A stretch of DNA of 64,000 bases, taken from NCBI GenBank assembly GCA_965279475.1, contig CBDIIA010000003.1, forward strand, positions 496,001 to 560,000, in the 5' to 3' direction. The notes beneath the pieces were generated by a model, which worked only from the letters and a program-made list of their open reading frames with translations, did not search any database and had not been told where the DNA came from. This stretch comes from Pseudorhodoferax sp965279475 (GTDB lineage: Bacteria > Pseudomonadota > Gammaproteobacteria > Burkholderiales > Burkholderiaceae_C). Positions 11,803-20,522 of the stretch are shown here, piece by piece. The stretch's first letter is position 1; each line of letters opens with the position of its first letter. The position numbers were made by a program, and so were the translations under genes.

Positions 11803-13290
11803 GTGAACGCTCCCGAAACGCCCTCGCGCCTGCTTCCGTTCAGCATGCTGATGCTGACCCTGGTACTGGCCGCACTCGACCAGACCATCCTGTCGACCGC
11901 GCTGCCGGTGATGGCGCGCGAGCTGACGGGCAGCTGGCCGCTGGCCTGGGTGTTCTCGGCCTATCTGCTAGCCGCGACCATCGTGATCGCGCTGTACGGC
12001 CGGCTCGCCGACGTGCTGGGCCGCAAGCCGATGCTGCTGCTGGCCATCGGCCTGTTCCTGCTCGGCTCGCTGGCCTGCGGCGCCAGCCGCGACCTGCCGC
12101 AGCTGGTGTTGGCACGGGCGCTGCAGGGCGCGGGCGGGGGCGGCCTGCTGACCTTGACGATGCTGACCGTGGCCGACCTGTTCGCGCCCGAGGAACGCGG
12201 CCGCTACCAGGCTTTGCTGGGTGCGGCTTACGGGGTCTCAACGATGTTCGGCCCGCTGGTGGGTGGCACCCTGGTCGAGCACCTGACCTGGCACTGGGCG
12301 TTCTGGCTCAACGTGCCGCTGGCGCTACTCGCCTGGGGCGTGCTGGCTGCCACGGTGCCCGCGAGGCCGAGCGTGGCACAGGCATCGGCTCCACGCCCGT
12401 CGGTGGCGCAGATCGATTGGCTCGGCGCCGCGCTGCTGAGCGTGGCCCTGGTCGGCCTGCTGCTGGCGACCCAGCACGAGCGCCTGCATCTCGACGCCAT
12501 GGCCCCGCTGTGGTTGCTGGTGGTGGCGTGCGGGCTGTGCACAGCAGCCTTCCTGTGGCGCCAGCAGCGCGCGGCCCATCCGTTGCTGCCGCTGTCGCTG
12601 TTCGCGCGCCCGGCCTATGCGGCCGTCAGTGCCATCGGCCTGGCGACTGGCGTGGCGCTGTACGCTGCCGTGGTCTTTCTGCCGCAGTACCTGCAGACCG
12701 GCCTGCACCTGTCGCCCACCGGTTCGGCGCTGCACCTGATGCCGCTGATGGCCGGCATCACCGCGGCCGCGATCGGCAGCGGCCGCCTGCTGCGTGCGCA
12801 GACACCGGCCGTCGTGCTGGCCCGCGTCGCCTGCGCGCTGATGCTGCTGTCCAACGCCCTGCTGATGGCATCGCTGCACTGGTGGCCGGCCACAGCGCCG
12901 GCGATCTCGGCCAGCCTGTTGCCGCTGGGCATGGGGCTGGGCCTGTTGTTCCCGATCATCACCGTGGTGGCGCAGCGGGTGTCGCCGCCGCAGCACATGG
13001 GCATTGCCACCGCTGTGCCGGTGATGCTGCGCAGCCTGGGCGGCGCCTGCGGTGTGGCGTTGCTGGCGGCACTGCTGACCCGGCACGTGGGCGAAGAACT
13101 GTCGGCGCCGGCGGCCTTCGCGGCGGGCCGCGCCGAGGCTGTGACGGCGGCGCTGGCCCATGGCCTGCAGCCGGTCTTTGGCTGGACAGCGGCGGTGGTG
13201 GTGCTGGCGCTGCTGGCTTCGCAGTGGCTGCCGCAGCGGCGCGCGCAGGCGGCGGGCGCCGATGCGACGGTGCGGGCCGTGGCTTCTTGA
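11803..13290 (+). CDS. DHA2-type MFS drug efflux transporter (14 TM)
   Basis: A 495-aa inner-membrane proton/drug antiporter of the EmrB/QacA type. Motif C-like LDQTILSTALPVMA follows the first helix, motif A GRLADVLGRKP is in the first loop, and about 14 hydrophobic segments follow. The GTG at 11803 was chosen because AAAGG lies eight bases upstream. In-frame ATGs at 11758 and 11728 are possible but would place the gene within 13 bp of the divergent regulator start. No membrane-fusion partner is adjacent. Confidence 0.88.
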   Translation: MNAPETPSRLLPFSMLMLTLVLAALDQTILSTALPVMARELTGSWPLAWVFSAYLLAATIVIALYGRLADVLGRKPMLLLAIGLFLLGSLACGASRDLPQLVLARALQGAGGGGLLTLTMLTVADLFAPEERGRYQALLGAAYGVSTMFGPLVGGTLVEHLTWHWAFWLNVPLALLAWGVLAATVPARPSVAQASAPRPSVAQIDWLGAALLSVALVGLLLATQHERLHLDAMAPLWLLVVACGLCTAAFLWRQQRAAHPLLPLSLFARPAYAAVSAIGLATGVALYAAVVFLPQYLQTGLHLSPTGSALHLMPLMAGITAAAIGSGRLLRAQTPAVVLARVACALMLLSNALLMASLHWWPATAPAISASLLPLGMGLGLLFPIITVVAQRVSPPQHMGIATAVPVMLRSLGGACGVALLAALLTRHVGEELSAPAAFAAGRAEAVTAALAHGLQPVFGWTAAVVVLALLASQWLPQRRAQAAGADATVRAVAS

Positions 13291-13312
13291 AGGGCCCGGC
13301 GCCGCGGGACCG

Positions 13313-13783
13313 TCACTCCATCTCGTTCATCTTGCGCAGCAGGAACAGCAAGGCTTCACGTTCGCCGGGGTTGAAGGCACCGAAGGTGCGCTCCGTCGCG
13401 CGTCTGGCAAATGGCACCGTCTCGTCGAGCAGGCGCGCGCCTTCGGTGGTGAGCGATACCACCCGCTTGCGTGCATCCTGCTTGTGGTCGGCGGTGGCGA
13501 CGAGGCCGCGCACCCCCAGCCGGTCGATCACGCCGCGGATCGTGGCCTGGTCGATCGCGGTGCGTTTGACGATGTCGTTGAGCGAACACTCGCCCATGTC
13601 GCGCACGGCACAGAGGGCGACAAACTGCGCGGCCGTGAGTTGCGAGTCGGGGATCTCTTGCTGGAACAGCGCGGCGTGCCGTTGGTAAGCCCGCCGCAGC
13701 AGGTGCCCCACCTGTGCGGTGACGTCGTAGTTCTCTCGGGCCGGAGCGGTGGCGGAGGGGGGCTGCTTGGGTGGTCTGGTCAT
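13313..13783 (-). CDS. MarR-family transcriptional regulator
   Basis: A 156-aa MarR regulator. The winged helix is at about 55-125 (TAAQFVALCAVRDMGECSLNDIVKRTAIDQATIRGVIDRL, then DARKRVVSLT). The frame continues upstream without a stop, but the ATG at 13783 (MTRPPKQPP) fits the family length. It lies directly downstream of a tannase-family gene on the same strand and probably regulates it; MarR proteins of this kind often respond to aromatic acids. Confidence 0.85.
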   Translation of the reverse strand: MTRPPKQPPSATAPARENYDVTAQVGHLLRRAYQRHAALFQQEIPDSQLTAAQFVALCAVRDMGECSLNDIVKRTAIDQATIRGVIDRLGVRGLVATADHKQDARKRVVSLTTEGARLLDETVPFARRATERTFGAFNPGEREALLFLLRKMNEME

Positions 13784-13875
13784 CGGCCGGCTGCAATTGC
13801 GCGTGCGGATTCTACGCAGCGCAGCCGGCGCGCCTGGTGATTCCGGTGCCGCGGAATGCGGCACGGTTTTCTGCG

Positions 13876-15528
13876 TCACTGGCAGCTGAAGTTGGCTGCG
13901 TCCTCGATGCTGCCGGAGCCCTTGTAGATGGCCTCTTTCGGGTACGCGCACAGCGGGCGGGTGCGGCCGGGCCAGGCCACACCAGCACCGGCGCGGGCGG
14001 TCGACACGATCACGTCGGGCGCGGTTCCCTTCTCGACCCAGTTCACCAGCGCGCCGACGGCGTCGAACTGGTCGGTGCCATAGGTTCCACCGCTGCAGTG
14101 CGCCATGCCCGGCACGAAGAAGGCGCGTGCGAACGAAGGTGCCTCGGTCACGCCGTAGCGGCTCTGCACCTTCTTGTAGTAGGCCTCGACGTCCTTGATC
14201 GAGAAGGCGAGGTCGGCCGCACCGTTGAACATGATGAGCTTGCCGCCGCGTGCCTTGAACGCGTCCATGTCCGGCGACTCGGCATTGGTGTAGGCATTGC
14301 CCGAGCGGGTGAACAGCGCCGTCGTCGCGGACAGCTTGGCGTACTCGGCGTCGATGTTGCCCGTCAGCGAATAGCCCAGCAGGTCGGCCGTGATCGTCGG
14401 TGGCGTGGTGTAGATGTGGGAGGCCTCGCCGGCGAAGATGGTGAGGAACGGATTCGCCGATTGCGCGGCCATGCCCGGATCGAACGGCCACGGCGCGTAG
14501 ATCTGTTCGCCGGCGGAAGTCTTCGCGCCGTCGAACAGCTTCTTCACGTAGACCGACTTGGCAAGCGGCAGGCAGTTCTCGGTTTCGCCCGCCTTGCAGG
14601 CCCAGGTCAGAGGATCGGGGTTGCAGGCGCTCATCTTGCTGACCATGCCGTCGACCGCACCGTCGAGCGCGTCGCAGGCGCCCAGGATGCGGCTGCGCAC
14701 CGTGGCCTGTTCGGTCGAGGTCAGGGCCTGGGTCACGTCGGGCCGGCCGTCGGTGCCCAGCGGCGCCACGGTGGCCGCGATCTGCGCCTGGTACAGCGAT
14801 CCCTGGATGGAAGCCTGCGTCAGGCGGTAGCCGGGGGCGGCCGCGACGATGCCGTCGAACAGGTCGGGGTAGCGTTGTGCGGCGATCATGGCCTGGCGCC
14901 CGCCGTTGGAGCAGCCGACGAAGTAGGATTTGTCGGGGGTGGCCGCGTACATCTTGGACACCAGCGTCTTGCCCGCCGCTGTCACCTGCGGAATCTGCTG
15001 GTCGCCGTATTCATAACGTGCCTGCGGGTCGGCACCGAAGAGAAAGCTGCCATTGGCAACGCCGGTCTCGGCGATGTGGCCCGAGTCGGTCGTCACCACG
15101 GCATAACCGTCCAGCAGTGCGTTGCGGGTGTTGCCGCCGCCGGTGTACTGGCCCACCGCGGTGAAGAGCGTCCCGTCGACGCCGCTGCCGCCCTGGTAGT
15201 AGAAGCGCTTGTTCCAGGTGAGCGGCAGGCGCAGCTCGAATTGCAGTGCGTAGGGTTTGCCGTCGATGCCGGTGCGCTTGTTCATCGCGCCGCGCAGCAG
15301 GCAGTGCTGCGGCACCGATGTCGCAGTCACCGTGCCGGTGGACGCCTCGGTGAAGACGGCCGTGGCCACGGTTCCGCCCGTGACCGTGGCGCCGACCAGG
15401 CCGGTGCAGGCGGCCTTGAACTGGTCGAGCGTCAACGGCACGTACGCCGTGTCGTCGCCGCCGCATCCCTGCAGCAAGGCCGCGACGCAGAGAGCCGCCA
15501 TCGTGGGTGTTCCAACGCTTGTTTTCAT
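13876..15528 (-). CDS. Tannase/feruloyl-esterase family lipoprotein hydrolase
   Basis: A 550-aa secreted esterase. A lipobox signal peptide ends LLQGCGG (Cys22). The alpha/beta-hydrolase nucleophile motif is GCSNGG with Ser207; Asp439 (FNGAADLAF) and His477 (GMAHCSGG) complete the triad in family spacing, and the large lid domain lies between. The family hydrolyses gallate, ferulate or related aromatic esters and includes MHETase, whose motif is GCSTGG. GGGA precedes the ATG at 15528. The exact substrate cannot be told from sequence. Confidence 0.88.
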   Translation of the reverse strand: MKTSVGTPTMAALCVAALLQGCGGDDTAYVPLTLDQFKAACTGLVGATVTGGTVATAVFTEASTGTVTATSVPQHCLLRGAMNKRTGIDGKPYALQFELRLPLTWNKRFYYQGGSGVDGTLFTAVGQYTGGGNTRNALLDGYAVVTTDSGHIAETGVANGSFLFGADPQARYEYGDQQIPQVTAAGKTLVSKMYAATPDKSYFVGCSNGGRQAMIAAQRYPDLFDGIVAAAPGYRLTQASIQGSLYQAQIAATVAPLGTDGRPDVTQALTSTEQATVRSRILGACDALDGAVDGMVSKMSACNPDPLTWACKAGETENCLPLAKSVYVKKLFDGAKTSAGEQIYAPWPFDPGMAAQSANPFLTIFAGEASHIYTTPPTITADLLGYSLTGNIDAEYAKLSATTALFTRSGNAYTNAESPDMDAFKARGGKLIMFNGAADLAFSIKDVEAYYKKVQSRYGVTEAPSFARAFFVPGMAHCSGGTYGTDQFDAVGALVNWVEKGTAPDVIVSTARAGAGVAWPGRTRPLCAYPKEAIYKGSGSIEDAANFSCQ

Positions 15529-15963
15529 CGCAATCCCTTCTCTATGGTTGAAGAAGTAGCGCACGCACCGCTTTGCACCTCGGGAGACTGAAAATAGAGC
15601 GTATGCGCTACAGTTTTTCCATAAAGCAACTAACGCGCCATGCGACCGATCTCTGGGTAAAGTCGTTTCGCTTCTGATATTTGCGATGGATGGCGATCTT
15701 TGGCTGGATCGGCACTTGTCCAACATGGAGCGTATGCTCCATATCGGTTCGCGGTGCACACCGAGAAGGCCCCTTTGCGCACCACGCACGAGTTTGCACA
15801 CGCGGCCTTCGGGTGGACGGCGCAGCGCTGAGCACATGCACTGCAGCTATGGGTCACGTGAATCTGTGTATGGCCTGCGGCTTGCCCCTTGCATAGACTG
15901 GTCCGGCCCTGCGGACAGTCTCGTTCGCGGTGTCCCCCCGCAACGTTTCAAGGAGTTGGTCTC
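15529..15963. promoter_or_regulatory. Intergenic region with two GAGCGTATGC operator-like sites
   Basis: This 435-bp gap between the tannase-family gene and the PEP-CTERM gene has no convincing ORF. GAGCGTATGC occurs twice, at 15598-15607 (in a partial palindrome AGCGTATGCGCT) and at 15728-15737 (in ATGGAGC-GTAT-GCTCCAT, 15725-15742, arms perfect). These are candidate operators for the nearby MarR regulator. The PEP-CTERM gene has AAGGAG just before its start. Confidence 0.45.
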
Positions 15964-16548
15964 ATGAAGTTTCTGATACGCCTGGGCATCGCGGCCCTGC
16001 TGGCCGCGGTGTCCCTGCTCTGCCAGGCGGCGCCGGTAACGGCCCAGTACACGCACGGCAGCGGCACGACCTGGATGGTGGAATTCACGTTGACCAACGA
16101 TGGCAGCGTCGCGGCTTCGATCCCCGGTTTCAGTGCCTATTTCGACGAGAACCTGTTCAGCAATCTGGTGGCGCTGAACGTGCCGGGCAGTTGGGATCCG
16201 ATCGTTCAACAACCCGTTCAGGTGGACGGCATCAAGGGCCTGTTCGATATCTACGCTCTCGATCCGGCCGACGAACTTGCCACTGGTCAATCGCAGTCTG
16301 GTTTCACCGTGCAGTTCGACTATGCCGGCGTGGGCACGCCTGGGGCGCTCCCCTATGAGTTCTACACCTTGGCGGACAACGAGGTCGTGCTGCTGGCATC
16401 GGGTGACACCGTCGTACTGGCGTCGCAGACTGTGCCGGAACCGGGCTCTGTGCTGCTGTGCGGGCTCGGGTTGGCTGCGTTGCTCTGGACGGCATCGCGC
16501 CGCCGGTCGGCTCGCCATGCCGCTGTCACCTGGGGTGCAACGGCATGA
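15964..16548 (+). CDS. PEP-CTERM sorting domain protein
   Basis: A 194-aa exported protein. A signal peptide (MKFLIRLGIAALLAAVSLLCQA) is followed by a beta-rich domain. The C-terminal sorting signal is VPEPGS, a hydrophobic helix and an Arg-rich tail (SRRRS), recognised by exosortase. The start has a strong AAGGAG. It overlaps the following gamma-glutamyltransferase gene by ATGA, so the two are coupled. The exosortase itself is not in the window. Confidence 0.9.
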   Translation: MKFLIRLGIAALLAAVSLLCQAAPVTAQYTHGSGTTWMVEFTLTNDGSVAASIPGFSAYFDENLFSNLVALNVPGSWDPIVQQPVQVDGIKGLFDIYALDPADELATGQSQSGFTVQFDYAGVGTPGALPYEFYTLADNEVVLLASGDTVVLASQTVPEPGSVLLCGLGLAALLWTASRRRSARHAAVTWGATA

Positions 16549-19079
16549 AGCGCCATCACACCCCGCGCCGCCTCCGGTCGCAAGCCACGCTGCTGGGCAC
16601 GCTTGTCGCCGGCGCCATCGTCGCCGGCTGCGGTGGCGGCGATGCGGCGGCAACTGGCGAATCGGCATCGGCAGCCAACACTCTGGTGCGCCTGGAAACC
16701 AAAGCCAGTGCCGTCAGCACGCCTCTGGCCCAGGTGCTGTCGCTGAGCAAGGTCAGCGAGACGCGACTGACCCGCACTACCTATGAGTACGTCTACAAGA
16801 TCAACGTGAAGGCCGGTGCCGTCGACCTGGCGGACGTGAGCGCCACCTTGACGGGCGCAGGCGTCGGCACGGCCATCGTCGATGGCAGCGTCGTGATCGG
16901 GAGTCTGGTCGCGGGCGCGACCGCAACGCCCACCGACACGATCACGCTGCGGATCGAAACCACATCCCCGTTCACTTCGAGCGCGCTGGTCTGGAACATC
17001 AAGGCCACGCCGGTGCATGTGACCCAGTTCGACCCGGCGCTGTGCCAGCCGCAGGCCGGAGCCCCTTACGCCCAGACCGTGGGCATCACCGGGACCAACC
17101 TCATGGTGAGCTCGGCCGATGTGCAGGCCTCGGCGGCGGGCTGCAAGGTGCTGGCGCGCGGCGGGTCGGCGAGCGATGCCGCGATCGCAGTGCAGGCCGT
17201 GCTGGGCGTGGCCGAACCGTTTGCCTCGGGCCTTGGCGGCGGTACCGTGGTGACCTACTACGACGCCGCGAGCAAGAAGGTGCGAACCTACGAGGGCTTG
17301 TCCGGTGCGCCGGGCAACATCGGCGCCGCCACCACGACATCGATCTACCAGATGGCGGTCGATTCGGATCTGAGCTGCCGCTCCGGCCAGTCGATCGGCG
17401 GCAGCATTTCGGCGCAGCAGGGCAACACCAACATCTCGGGCCGCGCCACCGGCGTTCCCGGTACCTTGCGCGTACTGGACATGGTGCACCAGGCGCATGG
17501 CAAGCTGGCCTGGAACGCGCTGTGGGACGACGCCATCACGCTGGCGAACAACGGCTTTCCGATGACGCAGTACATGTATTCCACGCTGTACAGCGACGGC
17601 ACCGAGTTCGACGACGAAACCGGCGAACCGCTGAATGCCGGCGCGGTCAAGGCGTGGTGGAACACGGCGCGCGACCGCTGGGGCGCGGCGCGTTGCAAGT
17701 ACAAGGACATCAAGGCGCGCTACTGCGATCCGGCCGACGCCAGCAGCGAGAAGCCGTTGCCGGTCGGCACCCTGATCAAGAACCCCCAGCTCGCCTCGAC
17801 CATGGCGCTGGTGCGCGACGGCGGTGCGGCCGCTTTCTACAACCCCTCGGGCCCGATCGCGGCGGCGATCCTGCAGCGCTTCAAGGACGACAAGCAGAAA
17901 AACGACGGCAGCAACAACTGCACCTCGGTCCTGCCCAGCACCTACAACGCGGACGGCACAACGTCTGCGGCGATCACCCCCGCGCGCATTCCGAGCCTGA
18001 TGGCGGCAAGCGACTTCGGCAACTACCAGGCCGTCGAACGCAAGCCGCTCGTGGGCCAGCGCTTCGGCATGACGATCTACACCCAGCCGGCACCGTCCTT
18101 CGGTGGCCTGGTCACGCTGTACTCGCTGGGGGTGCTGGAGCGCAAGGCCATCGCCGCGACGGCCTATGGGTCGCCGGACTTTCTGTATCTTGCGGGCGAA
18201 GCCAGCCGCCTGTCGAACGCAGACCGGCGCAACATCGTCGGAGACCCGGCGTATTCCAACGTCAACACGCGTGTCGATGCGCTGCTGAGCGATGCCTACC
18301 TGAACAAGCGCGCCGCGCTGGTTAATGGGACGGCGCTGGCCAGCGTGGGCAGCGGCGGCACAGCCGACGGCATTCCGGCCTTCGCCGCGACCAATCCGGC
18401 TGGCTTCGATGCGATGGCCAGCCTGTCGCGGCACAAGGCCGGGCGTGCCACGATGCTGGCGAGCGCAAGGCGCGGTGCCGCCGAGCGGGACGAAGACTGG
18501 AACACCACCAGCAACGTGTCCATCGTCGACGGTTATGGCAATGCGCTGTCGATGACGACCACGATCAACACCCATTGGGGGGCGCACATCGAGGCCGCGG
18601 GCATGATGTTGAACAACGCGATGTCCAACTTCTCGGCCAGCACGCCGGGCAACGATGTCAACGGCTATGCGGCCAACAAACGCGCCCGCAGCTCGATCGC
18701 ACCTGCGATCGCGTTCGACGCGAATGGCAAGCTGCGCCTTGTCTGGGGCTCGGCGGGCGGTGGCCCGATCCCCGACTACATCGTGAAGACCTTCCTCGGC
18801 AACGTGGTCTACGGCATGGACATCCAGGCAGCGATCAACGCCGACAACTGGACCGGCCAGGGCGCGACGAACTCGGTGGCGCAGTTCGAGAGCGGCAAGC
18901 CGATCGTCGCCAACATCACGGGCATGCGTTCGACCTACGGCTACACCACGACGACGCTGAGCCCGACCGGGCTGACCAGCGGGCTGTCGGGCATCGCCGT
19001 CAGCTACGACAGCTACGGCCTGCCGGTCTACCACGGTGCTGCCGACTACCGGCGCGCCGGCGGCGGCAACGGCTACTGA
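16545..19079 (+). CDS. ggt: Gamma-glutamyltransferase family lipoprotein with N-terminal extension
   Basis: An 844-aa Ntn-hydrolase precursor. A lipobox signal peptide ends AIVAGCGG. An extra beta-rich region occupies about 30-165 before the family core, which has GGSASDAAIAVQAVLG and the self-cleavage region TTSNVSIVD, where Thr655 aligns with the catalytic threonine. NTHWGAHIEAAGMMLNNAM follows. GGTs are usually near 580 aa, so this one carries the extension and further inserts. It would cleave glutathione or gamma-glutamyl peptides in the periplasm, feeding the peptide transporter and 5-oxoprolinase at the left end of the window. Confidence 0.85.
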   Translation: MKRHHTPRRLRSQATLLGTLVAGAIVAGCGGGDAAATGESASAANTLVRLETKASAVSTPLAQVLSLSKVSETRLTRTTYEYVYKINVKAGAVDLADVSATLTGAGVGTAIVDGSVVIGSLVAGATATPTDTITLRIETTSPFTSSALVWNIKATPVHVTQFDPALCQPQAGAPYAQTVGITGTNLMVSSADVQASAAGCKVLARGGSASDAAIAVQAVLGVAEPFASGLGGGTVVTYYDAASKKVRTYEGLSGAPGNIGAATTTSIYQMAVDSDLSCRSGQSIGGSISAQQGNTNISGRATGVPGTLRVLDMVHQAHGKLAWNALWDDAITLANNGFPMTQYMYSTLYSDGTEFDDETGEPLNAGAVKAWWNTARDRWGAARCKYKDIKARYCDPADASSEKPLPVGTLIKNPQLASTMALVRDGGAAAFYNPSGPIAAAILQRFKDDKQKNDGSNNCTSVLPSTYNADGTTSAAITPARIPSLMAASDFGNYQAVERKPLVGQRFGMTIYTQPAPSFGGLVTLYSLGVLERKAIAATAYGSPDFLYLAGEASRLSNADRRNIVGDPAYSNVNTRVDALLSDAYLNKRAALVNGTALASVGSGGTADGIPAFAATNPAGFDAMASLSRHKAGRATMLASARRGAAERDEDWNTTSNVSIVDGYGNALSMTTTINTHWGAHIEAAGMMLNNAMSNFSASTPGNDVNGYAANKRARSSIAPAIAFDANGKLRLVWGSAGGGPIPDYIVKTFLGNVVYGMDIQAAINADNWTGQGATNSVAQFESGKPIVANITGMRSTYGYTTTTLSPTGLTSGLSGIAVSYDSYGLPVYHGAADYRRAGGGNGY

Positions 19080-19098
19080 CGCGTGTGGCGGCCTGGCG

Positions 19099-19998
19099 CT
19101 AGGCGTCTGCCGGGCTGGCCGTCGCCGCCCGGTAGGCGGCGATGAACCTGGTCGCGGCCACGGAGAGTGCGTTCGGCCGCAGAAACATCGCCTGCACCGA
19201 GATCGTGGCGGCCGGCTCGATGTGGAGGACCTGCAACGCGGGCAGAAAGCGCGACGCGCTCAGGTCGTCGACCACCGCGACGCCAAGGCCCCGCGCCGCC
19301 AGGTCCAGCGCGATCTGGTGCGTCTTGACCGCCAGCCGCGCCGGGAAGGGCCAGTCGAAACGCTCCGCGTAGCTGCCGACCAGACGCCCCACCGGGTCTG
19401 TGTCGACGACTTCGATCAGGGGCATGCTGCGCATCGCTTCCGCCGGTACGCGGCTGGCTTTGCGGTACTTGCCGAGCAATTCGGGCCGGGCCGCGCAGAC
19501 CAGCCGCCGATCCCCCAGGTCTTCAAACGCGATCGCCGGATGCGGCGGCGGCTCCAGCGCGATGCCGACGTCGATCTCGCGCATCAGCAGCCATTGCAGC
19601 AGGGTCTGGTGGTGGCCGGTCGAGAACTCGCAGCGCAGCGTCGGGTATTGCGCGGACACGGCCTGGTACGCCTCGGGCAGCATGCCCGCCATCGACAGCA
19701 CCAGGCCGACACGCAGCCGCGACGCCGGTTGGTCACGCAGATTCAACGCCGTGCGGCGTACATCGTCGAAGCCTGCGTAGGCGGTGCGCAGCACCGGTGC
19801 AAGCTGCTGCAGTTCCTCGGTCGGGTGCAGGCGGCCTCCCGCGCGGCGGAACAATGCATAGCCGAGCTGTTGCTCGGTTTGCTGCAGATGTTTGGTGACA
19901 GACGGCTGGGTGATGTTGAGCACGCGGGCGGCGGCGCTGAGGCTGCCGAACTGCAAGATCGCGTGGACGACTTCGATCTGGCGTAGCTTCATCGGCAT
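19099..19998 (-). CDS. LysR-family transcriptional regulator
   Basis: A 299-aa LysR regulator. The HTH (LRQIEVVHAILQFGSLSAAARVLNITQPSVTKHL) is at about 5-40 and the effector-binding domain at about 90-290. It is convergent with the gamma-glutamyltransferase gene. An alternative start is at 19992. Its target is not evident; no divergent structural gene is adjacent within 200 bp. Confidence 0.9.
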   Translation of the reverse strand: MPMKLRQIEVVHAILQFGSLSAAARVLNITQPSVTKHLQQTEQQLGYALFRRAGGRLHPTEELQQLAPVLRTAYAGFDDVRRTALNLRDQPASRLRVGLVLSMAGMLPEAYQAVSAQYPTLRCEFSTGHHQTLLQWLLMREIDVGIALEPPPHPAIAFEDLGDRRLVCAARPELLGKYRKASRVPAEAMRSMPLIEVVDTDPVGRLVGSYAERFDWPFPARLAVKTHQIALDLAARGLGVAVVDDLSASRFLPALQVLHIEPAATISVQAMFLRPNALSVAATRFIAAYRAATASPADA

Positions 19999-20224
19999 GC
20001 TGCGCGCGGCACCGGCAAAACGGTGCGAAAAAATGGAGGCATGGAGTGCGAAGATTCCCTGAGCGAAAGCACCATTTTCGGCGACGCCACGTCAACGTGT
20101 AACTCTTCAAAATATTGTGCAAAACATCGTGTAGACCTGCGCGAAACCACAGGCTTCCGAAGCCTTTACCCGCCTACGGAATTGGTCATCGGGCCGTCAC
20201 GGGCACCTGCCTACACTGGCTGCC

Positions 20225-20476
20225 ATGGAACGTGCAATCGTGATCGCGGTGGCCAGCCGCGCAGGCAAGCTGGTCGTGGAAATCGCCGACGGGCGCTGTG
20301 CGGTGCTGCAGCTGTTCAAGGGCGTGAAGGTGATGGCCGGCGACGTGCTGTCGGGCCGCTTCTTCAACATCGGCAGTGCGCGCCTGTACCTCTCCGATGG
20401 GCAGACGGTGATGTGCGCGCTGCTGGGTTTTCGCAACCGCGAACGCGCGCTGCGCATGGTGCACGCGCTGGCGTAG
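20225..20476 (+). CDS. Small conserved hypothetical protein
   Basis: An 83-aa protein of compact alpha/beta composition (AIVIAVASRAGKLVVEIADG and KGVKVMAGDVLSGRFFNIG). No signal peptide or membrane segment is present. The hydrophobic-strand pattern looks like a real folded domain, but I do not recognise the family. The 226 bp upstream hold no other gene. Confidence 0.55.
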   Translation: MERAIVIAVASRAGKLVVEIADGRCAVLQLFKGVKVMAGDVLSGRFFNIGSARLYLSDGQTVMCALLGFRNRERALRMVHALA

Positions 20477-20522
20477 CCAGGTAGATCAGCCCCTCATTTC
20501 TCGTACAGGAGCCTTTTGCGCT

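Noticed and set aside
10803..13688. 961-aa open frame on the plus strand across the LysR and MFS genes
   Set aside because: It runs through two real genes in the wrong frame and has biased, domain-free composition.
13784..14491. Extension of the MarR protein to 392 aa
   Set aside because: The upstream part of the frame overlaps the tannase-family gene in another frame and has no conserved sequence; MarR proteins are about 150 aa.
16362..19034. 890-aa minus-strand frame opposite gamma-glutamyltransferase
   Set aside because: Shadow ORF caused by GC-rich codon positions; the plus-strand gene has signal peptide and catalytic motifs.
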